Source of the DNA: Aquatica leii
Lineage: Eukaryota; Arthropoda; Insecta; Coleoptera; Lampyridae
Direction of reading: 5' to 3'
NCBI GenBank assembly: GCA_035610365.1
Contig: CM069439.1
Span: forward strand, 3,286,001-3,350,000
Length of the DNA stretch: 64,000 bases
The notes under the pieces are model-generated. The model did not search any database, was not told the origin of the DNA, and saw only the letters and a program-made list of their open reading frames with translations. The translations under genes were made by a program, and so were the position numbers. Shown here in pieces: positions 25,400-34,400 of this stretch. The stretch's first letter is position 1, and each line of letters opens with the position of its first letter.

Positions 25400-26230
25400 C
25401 CGTTACCGCTTCACTGGCTTCGTTATTACACGGAGTAAGTGTTTCTGTCCTTTCCAAGAAGGTTGATCTTTGTCTTAGAGAATATAATACTGGTAGCCAA
25501 GATTTGCTGAGTCTTAAACCGTCTTATCTCGGTTCATATTACATGGATGCTTTTCTATTTCCACAGCTTCGCGGATTAGTCTGGGAAAGTAGAAAGGAGT
25601 TCTAGCCAACACTTTAGTTTGGTCAAAGTTCAGCGTGTGTCCTTGGTTCCACACGTGTTCTGCCACTGTTGATTTAGTAACTCTGCGGTGTTTGCAGTCA
25701 GCCATATGTTCTTTTACTCTAACTTCAATAGAGCGTCCCGTCTGTCCTATATAACTTGATCTACAGGAACAAGGAATTTTGTAAACTCCGGCATGTTTTA
25801 GAGCCTCTTGTTTGTCTTTAGCAGATGTAAACCAGGTGTTCAGGGTATCCTTAGTCGTAAAGACAGTTTTAATATTATGTTTTTTTAACACCATGCTTAT
25901 TTTGTCTGTCAAACCCATCCAGTATGGTAAATAAGCGGTGCTAGTAGTAGTAGTAGGTGATAAGTCTTCTTTGACTTTTGAATTTATTGCTTTTTTTCAT
26001 GCGTTTTGGATCTTTTTGAACCCGTATCCATTTTGTTGTAGGGACTCCAACAGTGTTTCCTTTTCCTTTTGTAGATTTTCATTATCTGACACACGTATAA
26101 GCTAAAGTATGCAAAACAGTATTCTATTTTGTATTAGATGGTGGTGAGATTCGGCGTTTAAGTATCTATTAGTCTGCGTTGTCTTTTTATAAACGGAATG
26201 CCCCACTTTTCCTTTATTTTTCCTTATCAC
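25400..26230 (-). pseudogene. Penelope-like RT end plus GIY-YIG endonuclease, minus copy
   Basis: The element protein copies RNA at the target and nicks DNA. Reading from 26222 downwards: the RT C-terminal signature KVGHSVYKKTTQTNRYLNAE and SHHHLIQNR, a frameshift or stop region at ~26100-25990, then an open stretch 25918-25514. That stretch has the GIY-YIG block GVYKIPCSCRSSYIGQTGRS, with the CxC pair typical of Penelope endonucleases, and KEHMADCKHRR. A stop follows MNRDKTV, although the homologous frame continues to about 25400 in the sister copy. The catalytic RT palm is missing, so the copy is dead. Confidence 0.75.
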
Positions 26231-26234
26231 CAGT

Positions 26235-26912
26235 ACTGGAATCTACAAAATGAAAAGAAAATGCTGTTTGAGTCCCTACAACAAAATGGATACGGGTTCA
26301 AAGAGATATAAAACGCATGGAAAAGAGCAATAAATCCAAAAGTCAAAGAAGATTTATCACCTCCTACTAGCACCGTTTATTTACCATACTGTATGGGTTC
26401 GACAGACAAAATAAGCAGGGTGCTAAAGAAACATAATAAATGTCTTTACGACTAAGGATACCCTGAACACCTGGTTTATATCTGTTAAAGACAAACAAGG
26501 GGCTCTAAAATATGCCGGAGTTTACAAAATTCCTTGTTCCCGTGAATCAAGTTATATAAGACAGACGGGACGCTCTATTGAAGTTAGAGTAAAAGAACAT
26601 ATGGCTGACTGCAAACACCGCAGAGTTACTAAATCAGCAGTGGCAGAACACGTGTGGAACCAAGGACACACGCTGAACTTGGACCAAACTAAAGTGTTGG
26701 CTAGAACTCTTTTCTACTTTCCCAGACTAATCCGCGAAGCTGTGGACATAGAAAAACATCCATTTAATATGAACCGAGAAGACGGTTTAAGACTCAGCAA
26801 ATCTTGGCTACCAGTATTGTATCCTTTAAGACAAAGATCAACCTTCTTGGAAAGGACACAAACACTTACTCCGAGTAATAACGAAGTCAGTCAAGCGGTA
26901 TCGGAAAAATAA
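26235..26912 (+). pseudogene. Penelope-like GIY-YIG endonuclease, plus copy
   Basis: Mirror of the minus-strand copy, truncated at its 5' side. A linker reads from ~26260 with stops. The GIY-YIG block around 26510-26600 is broken by frameshifts but recognisable (YAGVYKIPCS then QTGRSIEVRVKEH). The frame is open from 26601 to the stop after SQAVSEK. It retains the C-terminal portion lost to a stop in the minus copy. Confidence 0.7.
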
Positions 26913-26985
26913 GGTCCGTTAATCACGCTATTCGCTATTGGTATAAATATCATCATTTACACTTTTTCTTTCAGTGACATTTACC

Positions 26986-27026
26986 ACTCTGAAGATGCAA
27001 GGCGCAATGTCTTGTGAAACGTCAGT
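26986..27026 (+). ncRNA. Hammerhead-ribozyme-like motif
   Basis: CTGAAGA at 26989-26995. Stem II is formed by GCAAG with CTTGT (5 pairs) around a 9-nt loop. GAAACGTC follows at 27016-27023. ACT before and AGT after can make stem I. Stem III is minimal, as in dimer-acting hammerheads of Penelope-like elements. Confidence 0.55.
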
Positions 27027-27189
27027 TTGTTTGGGTTCACGAACGACAATACAGCAAAGGCCTACTTCTTGTTTTGGCTCTAAAGAAGAGACTAAGACCA
27101 AGCCTAAGTCTGGGTGTTTAACTACGACGCGGTCTAAGCCGAAACTCGCTTATAATCATAAACATAACAACCGTGAAAGTTTAAGATTT

Positions 27190-27205
27190 TATGCCGGTTA
27201 AAGAT
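27190..27205. repeat. Target-site duplication, right copy (16 bp)
   Basis: Exact copy of 25143-25158. Confidence 0.85.
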
Positions 27206-28004
27206 ATAGCATTTGACAAAATTTAAGTAATTTGTATTGAACTATAATAGCACAATTCTAGACTTTTATTGTCTTTCTTTCTATTTTTTTTTTCAATAAA
27301 AATAAATGAATACACACAAAGTTTCGATTAATAGCGTATCTGCAATCGTCATCAAGTGATTTTATAAGGGTATATGGTTTCCCCCACGTGGACCTGCCTT
27401 ATTCAAACGGGACTTGGTGGATGCAGTTTTTAGAGTCTGTAGTCTCGTGTTACAGATCACACTTCTAATAGTAGTTTATGCTCGCAACACTGTACTGATT
27501 TTATAACTTTTTCCTATGCGTTTTATCGTCTCAGATAAACTTCTGGCGTATATGATGCTGAGTAGCGCGCGTTCAGTAGTACCTCTTCTTTTTTATTTGC
27601 CGACTTATGTTGGTTTGGTGTTTAGGAAGAAGCCCTTCTATTATATCTTTTTTGGGTAGCCATTTTATTTTAGGTACACCTTTTCTCTGTTTTGCATAAC
27701 CTGTGGGCTCTGTCAAATAGAGACTTTGTTATTCCTTTTTTCATAGTTGGATGCATGGTCATTCCATATGAAATCATGAAATTTGCAAAGCCAGCATATT
27801 TTAGATTTTGCTCAAATTTTGTGGGCATTTTTTTTAGAAAAACTAAAATTCACAACTACTATAAAATTTTCGCGTGCACCGCTTCCGGTCCACACAAAAT
27901 AAAGCAATTGGAAAGTCTTGCATTCTTGTGTTTTGCGATTTTAGCTGTAAACATTTTATTTGAGATGTGTACTTGGCCAAGGTGGCATTTTCATATTGAA
28001 AGAC
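27206..28004. other. No gene recognised
   Basis: The open stretch at 27692-28096 shows no motif I can assign and overlaps the start of a LINE fragment in another frame. The rest is AT-rich. Confidence 0.45.
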
Positions 28005-28690
28005 TGTACCATTATGTAGTTGCTACAATGGATCAGCTCTGGCAGAAAAATTACAAGCTTGCTGGGAAATGTAACCAAACAGGTAGTTGCTGCTAAAGGG
28101 TGTCCACAAGAGGGGGTGTTATCGCCTGTATTGTGGAGCTTAGTAGTAGACAATATCTTACGGAAACTTGACCAGAACGGAATACATCTGCAAGGGTATG
28201 TAGATGATATCACTATATTGGTATGTGGCAAGTTCAAATCTCATGCAAAAAACCTTGGAAAGAACTTCAACTGGCCAATGAGGTTAAATATTTGAGACTT
28301 CCTTTTGAAACTAAATTAACTTTTAACGCTCATTTTGAGAAAACAATCAACAACTAGGTAACATATAAGGACTGTAAAATCGGAAATGATTGTTTGGATA
28401 TGCTCTAGCTGGGTTATAGTTTTCACATTCGCATATGGATCTCTAATTGGGTGGCATAAATCCAAAAGGAGAGAATCCATAACAAGACTTAACAAGCTAC
28501 AGACTTGCGTGTCTAGGAATCACAGGGGCAATGTCAACGACGCCCACTGCAGCAATGGAAACTTTGCTAGACTGTCCACCTCTACATTTAGTGGTAGAAT
28601 CAGAAGCTTTGGCAGCAGCGTACTGGTTAAAATCTAACGGATAGGGGACTCTCGTGTTAGAGTAGGAAACCATACTAATATTTTGGATCC
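28005..28690 (+). mobile_element. LINE reverse transcriptase fragment (YVDD type)
   Basis: 28020-28295 encodes the RT palm: AAKGCPQEGVLSPVLWSLV, then GYVDDITIL with the catalytic aspartates. Around 28505-28640, in another frame, it reads CLGITGAMSTTPTAAME and LLDCPPLHLVVESEALAAA, the conserved stretch between RT and RNase H in R1/LOA/I-type LINEs. The two frames show it has suffered indels. N-terminal endonuclease and 3' end were not found. Confidence 0.7.
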
Positions 28691-28879
28691 TGTAAACAAA
28701 AACTACACGCTAAGCACGAAGTCGGTCAGAACTGGATCAACCTTATCGGACAAATATACCGATAAAGGGAAAAAGGAGGTAAATAGACAACAACCGAGAA
28801 AGCAGCAATCTAGTATACAGATGATTCCAAAACTGCAGAAAGTACTGGAGTCCCTGTCAGTAAATCAAGGAGAAACTTG

Positions 28880-29960
28880 AGCGTAAACCTGAACTGTCAG
28901 CAAAAATTATTGCAATATCCGCTTTGTGCACAAGAAATGATTAACAAAATCCTATCAAAATCCAAATCTTTACCGATAGCTGAACTGCATTAAGAGCTCA
29001 CTCAGTAACAGTATGCTCTAGAGCAGTTAGAGATTGTGTAAACTCGTCTAGCTAAGCACAACAGAGTTACTCTACTTTAAAGCTTTAGAAGATTTTATTA
29101 AAAAATTTAAAGTTGTAGCATACTCTTGCCATCCTGAGTTTTTGTACAACCCCGATGAAACCGGTCTTGTTTGAAAAGGTCTGTCTAAAACCACCTTAGC
29201 CTCTAAAAGGGAATGATGTGCAAATTCTACAGGAAGCCATAAGATAACTTTTGTTAAAAGGGATATGCAAGAGCAATTAAAAATGTAAAAAAGTTAACTC
29301 TTTCTTAAAAAAAACTATGATTGGAATGATGATTTTTGGAAAGAGTGAATGGTCAGCTTAGAACAATCGTTTTACCGCCAAACTTTACAAGCTTGTTGCA
29401 ACAAATGGACCAGTCTGTTATCGAAACAAAAGGCAATTTTTAAGAAAACTTTTGGTAGAGGGCGAAGACGAAAAAGGTGTTGGCTAAACACAAAAAAATA
29501 AATTTGAAAGATTGTGCATACACGGTGGTGAAAGCTTGGCACTCACATTGAGACATGCATGGAACAAGTTGAAAGGCATATCAGCTGAAGAAGAAGGGAA
29601 GGAAAAAAAGAAGCTCAAGAAAAGAAAAGGGAAGAGGCAGTAGAAGACGAGGATATTAGCGATGAAGCTGTAGAAGAGTGGATGGTGTTTGATTCGCCAA
29701 ACCCTGGGTTTCAAATGCTAAATGATGAACTTATTGAAATTGTCTAGGAAGAAGATGAACTTATAACGTCAAAGTTGAAGCCAATACGAGACAGTCAGCT
29801 AGTGAAGCGTTTGCCGGCCTTGTAACTGAGTTTAAGTGAATGGAGCGTCAGCCCGAGTGTGACCACATGCAATTTCTCAATGTCAAACAAATGCGCGACT
29901 TGGCCGCCCCAAAAAGGAATCAAACAGGTTACTTTGATCGAGATGTTCAGTAAACAATGA
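28880..29960 (+). pseudogene. pogo/Tigger-like transposase remnant
   Basis: Broken frames show blocks of the DDE transposase family related to CENP-B and Jerky: NPDETGL (~29150) with the first acidic residue, LLQQMDQSVIETK (~29395), LKDCAYTVVKAWHS (~29505), and an acidic tail EEWMVFDSPNPGF (~29670). The N-terminal DNA-binding domain was not identified. Stops throughout make it inactive. Placement within the pogo superfamily is by motif style. Confidence 0.55.
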
Positions 29961-30326
29961 CTTTCATTTCTATTAATGTACAGCATCAGCGACAGCGCCC
30001 GGTTTTCTTAATATTGTGGGCACAATGTTTTTGGAGTGGCCATATTCATTTGCATAAAAGTATTTCTTAAAGTTTTTTAATGGAAGTTTTATTTCTAATA
30101 AAATGAATTTGATTTATAAATTGTTTTTTTCCAATTTGGGCGAGCACGCGGGTCGGCACCTTGGTAAACAGGTTGGGCATGTGGAGAGAAGTAACAATAT
30201 TAAAAATAAACATTGATAAAATATGCATATCTTTAATGTATTACATAAAACAAATAAAAATAAGATTCCCAAAGAAATGATAATTTAATATCACAGTAAT
30301 CCCAGAGTAAAGAAAAACTACCAAAA
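29961..30326. other. ClpP 3' flank
   Basis: AT-rich, non-coding. It should hold the ClpP 3'UTR, but the only minus-strand polyadenylation-like hexamers I see are ATTAAA variants (for example near 30233 and 30289). Confidence 0.4.
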
Positions 30327-31131
30327 TTAATTCATGGTTTCTGCAGCACTGTCACGAGTTTCTTTAATGATTTTTTCAGCAACTTTGGCCGATGAAGAAT
30401 CAAATTTGGGTGGACTAGTTAATATTTTATCAATTATTCCAAAGTCTTGTGCCTCCGAAGGGCTCATGAACTTATCACGCTCCATACTAAGTTCTATTTT
30501 TTCAATAGGTAGTCCTGTGTGCTTTACATATAAACCATTAATTTGTTTTTTAAGCTTAATGATTTCTTCTGCTTGGATTTGAATGTCAGTCGCTTGTCCC
30601 TAAAAGATTTTTAGCAGATTAATCAATTAATTAATATGAATAATATACTTGAACTCCTCCTGATGGTTGATGGATCATGATGCGGGCATTTGGAAGAGAG
30701 TACCTCATTCCTTCTGCTCCCGCTGCTAATAATAGTGATGCCATACTACATGCTTGCCCAACACACCTAATTCAATATGTTAAAGTTAGTTATATCAGAG
30801 TTAATACAGACCAAGTAGAAATAGGTGGTAAGATGTATTGCATAGTATCGTAAATTCCTAAACCAGCAGTTACGCTTCCTCCTGGCGAGTTAATATACAT
30901 GTGAATTGGTTTATTAGCAGATTCTGCTTGTAAAAATAATAGTTGAGCAACAATTAAGGAACTCATGGCGTCGTGAATTGGACCCATTAAACATATAATA
31001 CGTTCTTTTAGTAATCGAGAATATATATCGTACGAACGCTCTCCTCTACCAGTCTGTTCGATTACGATAGGAATTAGACCTATATTACGTCGTGCTGTTT
31101 TTATACATAGCTGAGTATTTCTTAAAAACGA
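30327..31131 (-). CDS. ClpP: Mitochondrial ATP-dependent Clp protease proteolytic subunit (first exon not included)
   Basis: Serine peptidase that forms the tetradecameric barrel fed by ClpX in the mitochondrial matrix. Minus-strand exons: 31131-30812, 30766-30649, 30599-30327. They give 236 residues plus TAA in one frame. The 30812 junction uses donor TG|GTCTGT, which restores STWCVGQA across the splice. Visible are [33 protein letters not shown] (oxyanion-hole glycines), the nucleophile Ser in [10 protein letters not shown], the His in IMIHQPSGG, and the Asp in MERDKFMSP. All three triad residues are present. No Met precedes the conserved start, so a 5' exon encoding the rest of the targeting peptide is needed; see the candidate at 32401-32430. 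The N-terminal [13 protein letters not shown] is basic, as expected for a presequence. Confidence 0.95.
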
Positions 31132-31389
31132 CTAAAATATAACTACAATTAATAAAAGGTTTTTTCTTTAGGAGTTTTCATACAGAAGTCAATTGTAGAA
31201 TCATTGTTATTGCGATTATAAAGATAGGTTATATCGTAAGTAACCTAAATAACAGTGGCGTTGTGGCTAAAGATACGCTATCTGTATTTACTTGTATACA
31301 CTTATAGCACAATGAACCGAAATCCGTGAACTATAGAAGGGTTATTAAATTCCGTTTTCCAAAAAGAATTCACATATTATTCTACGAAC

Positions 31390-31401
31390 ATAACTTGTAA
31401 T
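31390..31401. repeat. Target-site duplication, left copy (12 bp)
   Basis: ATAACTTGTAAT is repeated exactly and in the same orientation at 31833-31844, on either side of the inverted Penelope-like element. Confidence 0.75.
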
Positions 31402-31503
31402 CAAGTAATGTAGTTACGTCCTCCTTTAAATGTTTAATTAATGAATTGGTTAGGAACACTCTTCACTAGGAGGGGCAATTAAACCACTTTAGATTTTTAA
31501 TAT

Positions 31504-31544
31504 GGCGACGTTTCGTGCAACCATGTGTGCACTTCTTCAAGCCA
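31504..31544 (-). ncRNA. Hammerhead-ribozyme-like motif, left arm
   Basis: On the minus strand: TTGAAGA (core with C-to-T at its first base), stem II GTGCA with TGCAC around an 8-nt loop, GAAACGTC. Stem I is TGGC before and GCCA after, four pairs after allowing the junction base. Best-paired example of the motif in the window, but the first core base differs from CUGANGA. Confidence 0.5.
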
Positions 31545-31724
31545 CTAAAATATATTGTACGTAAGTTACACATTGCTTATTGTATAATAAATAATACGTT
31601 TTAGGTACAAAACAAGAAACTTACACAAAAAAGTTCGAGTGGAGACGTCCTCAACTCCAAATGTTTGGAGGTATTATTTATTATACAATAAGCAATGTGT
31701 AACTTACGTACAATATATTTTAGT

Positions 31725-31765
31725 GGCTTGAAGAAGTGCACACATGGTTGCACGAAACGTCGCCA
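31725..31765 (+). ncRNA. Hammerhead-ribozyme-like motif, right arm
   Basis: Mirror of the left-arm motif, on the plus strand, with the same boxes and stems and the same T in place of the first core C. Confidence 0.5.
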
Positions 31766-31832
31766 TATTAAAAATCTAAAGTGGTTTAATTGCCCCTCCT
31801 AGTGAAGAGTGTTCCTAACCAATTCATTAATT

Positions 31833-31844
31833 ATAACTTGTAAT
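31833..31844. repeat. Target-site duplication, right copy (12 bp)
   Basis: Exact copy of 31390-31401. Confidence 0.75.
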
Positions 31845-32400
31845 AGTTTCTATCTGCTAGCAAAAAATGCCCGCTTCAAAATACTATAGTTAAATTCATG
31901 AATACCAAAGTTTTATCGAGAAACATTATTTTTTAATATATATTTAAATAATTTATATTTCTAAGCTATTTAGGTATATTTAAACTTTAATGTTTACTAT
32001 TTCGTTCGATGTACCATGTGTGGGCTTAACATAAAATCAACAGGAAATTAATACGTGTTTTTAATAGTTACACGAATATCTATTTTTAAAGATTTTACAC
32101 AGTTTTTTTTTTAACTTCTCTTGTAACTTACTTCAAAATAATAATTCGAATAATGTACCAGGCTAGCTCACATAATTTCTTTATATAAAAAAACAAAAAT
32201 ATAAAATATAGAACAATGAGACATATTTACAAATTTATATTTGGGGTTCTAGGAATTATATGGTACGTTTAAACTTTATTTTAATTTGAAAATTATTTTA
32301 ATTATTGTTTAGACGCCACAATATTTTTATAGTATTAAAAGGGTAAATATTGACACATACATACATTTACATACGTGTTCTCGAAAGTTGTATCACTTGC

Positions 32401-32430
32401 CTTGCATTTTGCTACAGCGGGCATGGTCAT
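32401..32430 (-). other. ClpP: Candidate ClpP first coding exon (GC-AG intron)
   Basis: Minus-strand ATG at 32430 opens MTMPAVAKCK, followed by AAG|GCAAGT, a good GC-type donor. Joined in phase 0 to the acceptor at 31131 it gives [19 protein letters not shown], a basic, hydroxylated, acid-free start like a mitochondrial presequence. The 1.27-kb intron would hold the short Penelope element. This is only one of several possible solutions. Confidence 0.25.
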
Positions 32431-32738
32431 CGCGCGTTTTAATTCGATGATATAATATGAAATCTTCGAAATTCGTCAATTATTGGTTTCTTACGCAATG
32501 ATTTGATTTATTCTGTTCACATTAGATCGATGATCAATAATCACAACTTTGTAAAAGTTTTCGACGTTGTCCAATGAACATTATGATTTTACCAAACATA
32601 TATTAATAATTTTCCGTTGATAGTTTATAAATAATAGTTTATCAACGTTAAAATTACGTTGATAAATAACGTGATAAATATTGACAATAGAACACTGTTA
32701 TATAGAACGTTATGATCTTCAGTGATTTCAACGTACTC

Positions 32739-32780
32739 TAATGACGGTGACTTCACTAACATAAGTGCACCAATGGTTGG
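32739..32780 (+). repeat. Dispersed 42-bp module, copy 1
   Basis: Shares TAATGACG...AACATAAGTGCACCAATGG with 33776-33817, about 1 kb downstream. The second copy runs into the Tc1-like remnant, so the module may be transposon sequence. Confidence 0.55.
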
Positions 32781-33344
32781 TTCTTAATAACAGCGTTTGC
32801 GCAGGGTACTAGTCTCTGCGTGATCAAAGCATGGCGATTGTGTTAACCTTGCATATTATAATTGAATTATGTTTTAAGCTTCAACAAATCAACTGAGATA
32901 GATACTTTTAGTATATGTCAGCACATATTATGATGGTAAGTTTTTCGTTGCAAGAAAGTTTTGCTGAAGTGTAATATTATTTGTTACAGCAGTGTTACAC
33001 TAAAACATTCATTATATGTACTTTATGATTTCCATTCTTTGTGATTTGTGGTTATCAAATTGATAGCCAAATGGGGGATTTGAAGGTGCACAATAACAAA
33101 TTAATCTTGGTATGTAATTTTTTCTGTTATGGATACAGCATTATTTTGTGTGCACAAAATTACAAAATCTTGGATTGTTATAGTTGTTCTGGTTTTCGTT
33201 TCTACACAAAGCGGTATATGCATTATGTTTGTTTTGCTTATGTTAATGTGTTACTTTTTGTTATAGAAATGCATTTGCAGCCACATTAAATTGAAGTATT
33301 TTGAGTACACAAAGATTGTATTGTCTATCTTTTGTAAGCATTTT

Positions 33345-33516
33345 AGGGCTGGTTCTATAGTAATGGTATAAATGTCAGTTAAGTTATACTTAATTTAATT
33401 GTAAAATGCTGTCATTATTGGTTAGCATAAATAAAACTAACAACCAAATATGTCAGTATTTTAAAATTAAAGTATAACTAAACTTACATTTATACCATGA
33501 TTGTAGAACCGGCCCT
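33345..33516. mobile_element. 172-bp MITE with long terminal inverted repeats
   Basis: The left end AGGGCTGGTTCTATAGTAAT pairs with the complement of the right end (AGGGCCGGTTCTACAATCAT), and the similarity continues inward through TGGTATAAATG for about 50 bp or more. No coding sequence. Target duplication is not clear; superfamily unknown. Confidence 0.7.
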
Positions 33517-33775
33517 CAATCATATTGCAATATTTAAAAAAAAACGTTGATTATACGTTTTTTATACATTAATGTAACATTTGTAAAATATTATGAATAT
33601 ATATAAATAATATTATAAATAATATTTTTTAAACATTTTTAGAATGTTTTTCTAATATTGACTTGCAACGTAATTAAGACCATTAAGACGTTTTTGCAAT
33701 GTTTTTAAAACTGTAAATATATCGTTTGTAAAACGTTTACAAAAACATTTAAAAAATGTTTCTTTGTTGATTATG

Positions 33776-33817
33776 TAATGACGTTGATTTTACCAACATA
33801 AGTGCACCAATGGCTGA
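33776..33817 (+). repeat. Dispersed 42-bp module, copy 2
   Basis: Partner of 32739-32780; lies just upstream of the Tc1-like transposase remnant. Confidence 0.55.
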
Positions 33818-33849
33818 TAAATTATAATTATCAACGTTATACGTATACA

Positions 33850-34400
33850 GCAACGTTTGGAATAGTGTACTTTGCGACTGGATTAGGACGTGGAATGGCA
33901 TAGGGTAATCTTCAGTGACGAATCGCGATTCTGCTTGGGAATGTACGATGGTCGCATGATGGTTAGACGTAGACGTGAAGAACGTCGCAATGTGCAATGT
34001 TCTATTGAGCAGGTCACAATTGGTATTCATCCGAGGCAATATGAATGCCTACGTATGTTGACGAAGTGGTAGATCCCCATATCTTTCCATACCTCCAGGA
34101 GAACCTGATTTTCCAACAGGATAACGCTCGTCACCACACTGCATGGAGCGCTTTGAAGTGGCTAACGGCAATATCTTGCCGTGGTCACCCAGATCTCTCG
34201 ACCTTTCGCCTATCAAACGTGTGGAACATGATGGGTAGAAGACTCAAGCAAGTAGCCATTTCTTTACAGACACTAGAAGCTCTCCGGCATAATTTACAGA
34301 TTGCCTGGGATGCAATACCTCAGGAATAAACTGACCACCTGGTGGAACCCATGCCAAGAAGCGTGCGTGAGTGTGAAATTAATAGGGGTGGTCCAACACA
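33850..34400 (+). pseudogene. Tc1-like transposase remnant
   Basis: C-terminal two thirds of a DD34E transposase. Blocks: EWHRVIFSDESRFCLGMYDG (first Asp region), a gap with frameshifts, YVDEVVDPHIFPYLQ, FQQDNARHHTA (second Asp), then DLSPIKRV where the family has DLSPIEHVW. That position should hold the catalytic Glu; here it reads Lys and a 1-bp deletion shifts the frame. It ends with TLEALRHNLQIAWDAIPQ. The N-terminal helix-turn-helix is missing. Certainly inactive. Confidence 0.8.

Larger units (their letters stand above)
25159..27189. mobile_element. Inverted (head-to-head) Penelope-like composite element
   Basis: Two copies of one Penelope-like element point away from each other: a minus-strand copy (about 26225 to 25159) and a plus-strand copy (about 26235 to 27158). 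Each encodes a GIY-YIG endonuclease followed by a terminal repeat with a hammerhead-like motif. The outer ends are inverted repeats (TATGATTATAAGCGA / TCGCTTATAATCATA). Only the right side has a further ~32 bp before the direct repeat. The 16-bp duplication brackets the whole unit, so it was probably inserted in one event. One-sided tails and inverted terminal repeats are known Penelope traits. The arms have diverged by scattered substitutions. Confidence 0.85.
31402..31832. mobile_element. Short inverted Penelope-like element (nonautonomous) in ClpP intron
   Basis: After a 33-bp one-sided tail (31402-31434) come two nearly identical inverted arms of about 165 bp (31435-31600 and 31668-31832) around a ~67-bp spacer. 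Each arm carries a hammerhead-like motif with CGAAACGTCGCC. There is no coding sequence. The layout (tail, inverted terminal repeats, duplication) repeats that of the 25-27 kb composite without the RT/endonuclease. Near-identity of the arms suggests a recent origin or ongoing arm-to-arm homogenisation. It lies between the ClpP exon at 31131 and any upstream exon. Confidence 0.8.
31845..33344. other. Probable ClpP 5' region; no confirmed exon
   Basis: AT-rich. It contains one candidate ClpP first exon (32401-32430), and a 42-bp module at 32739-32780 that is repeated at 33776. The plus-strand open stretch at 33041-33289 resembles nothing I know. Confidence 0.4.

Noticed and set aside
27692..28096. 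134-codon plus-strand open frame
   Set aside because: Its 3' part overlaps the LINE RT in another frame, and the rest is hydrophobic translation of AT-rich DNA.
32540..32600. Alternative ClpP first exon beginning MFIGQRRKLLQ
   Set aside because: Presequence-like, but it lacks an acceptable donor in the needed phase before its stop.
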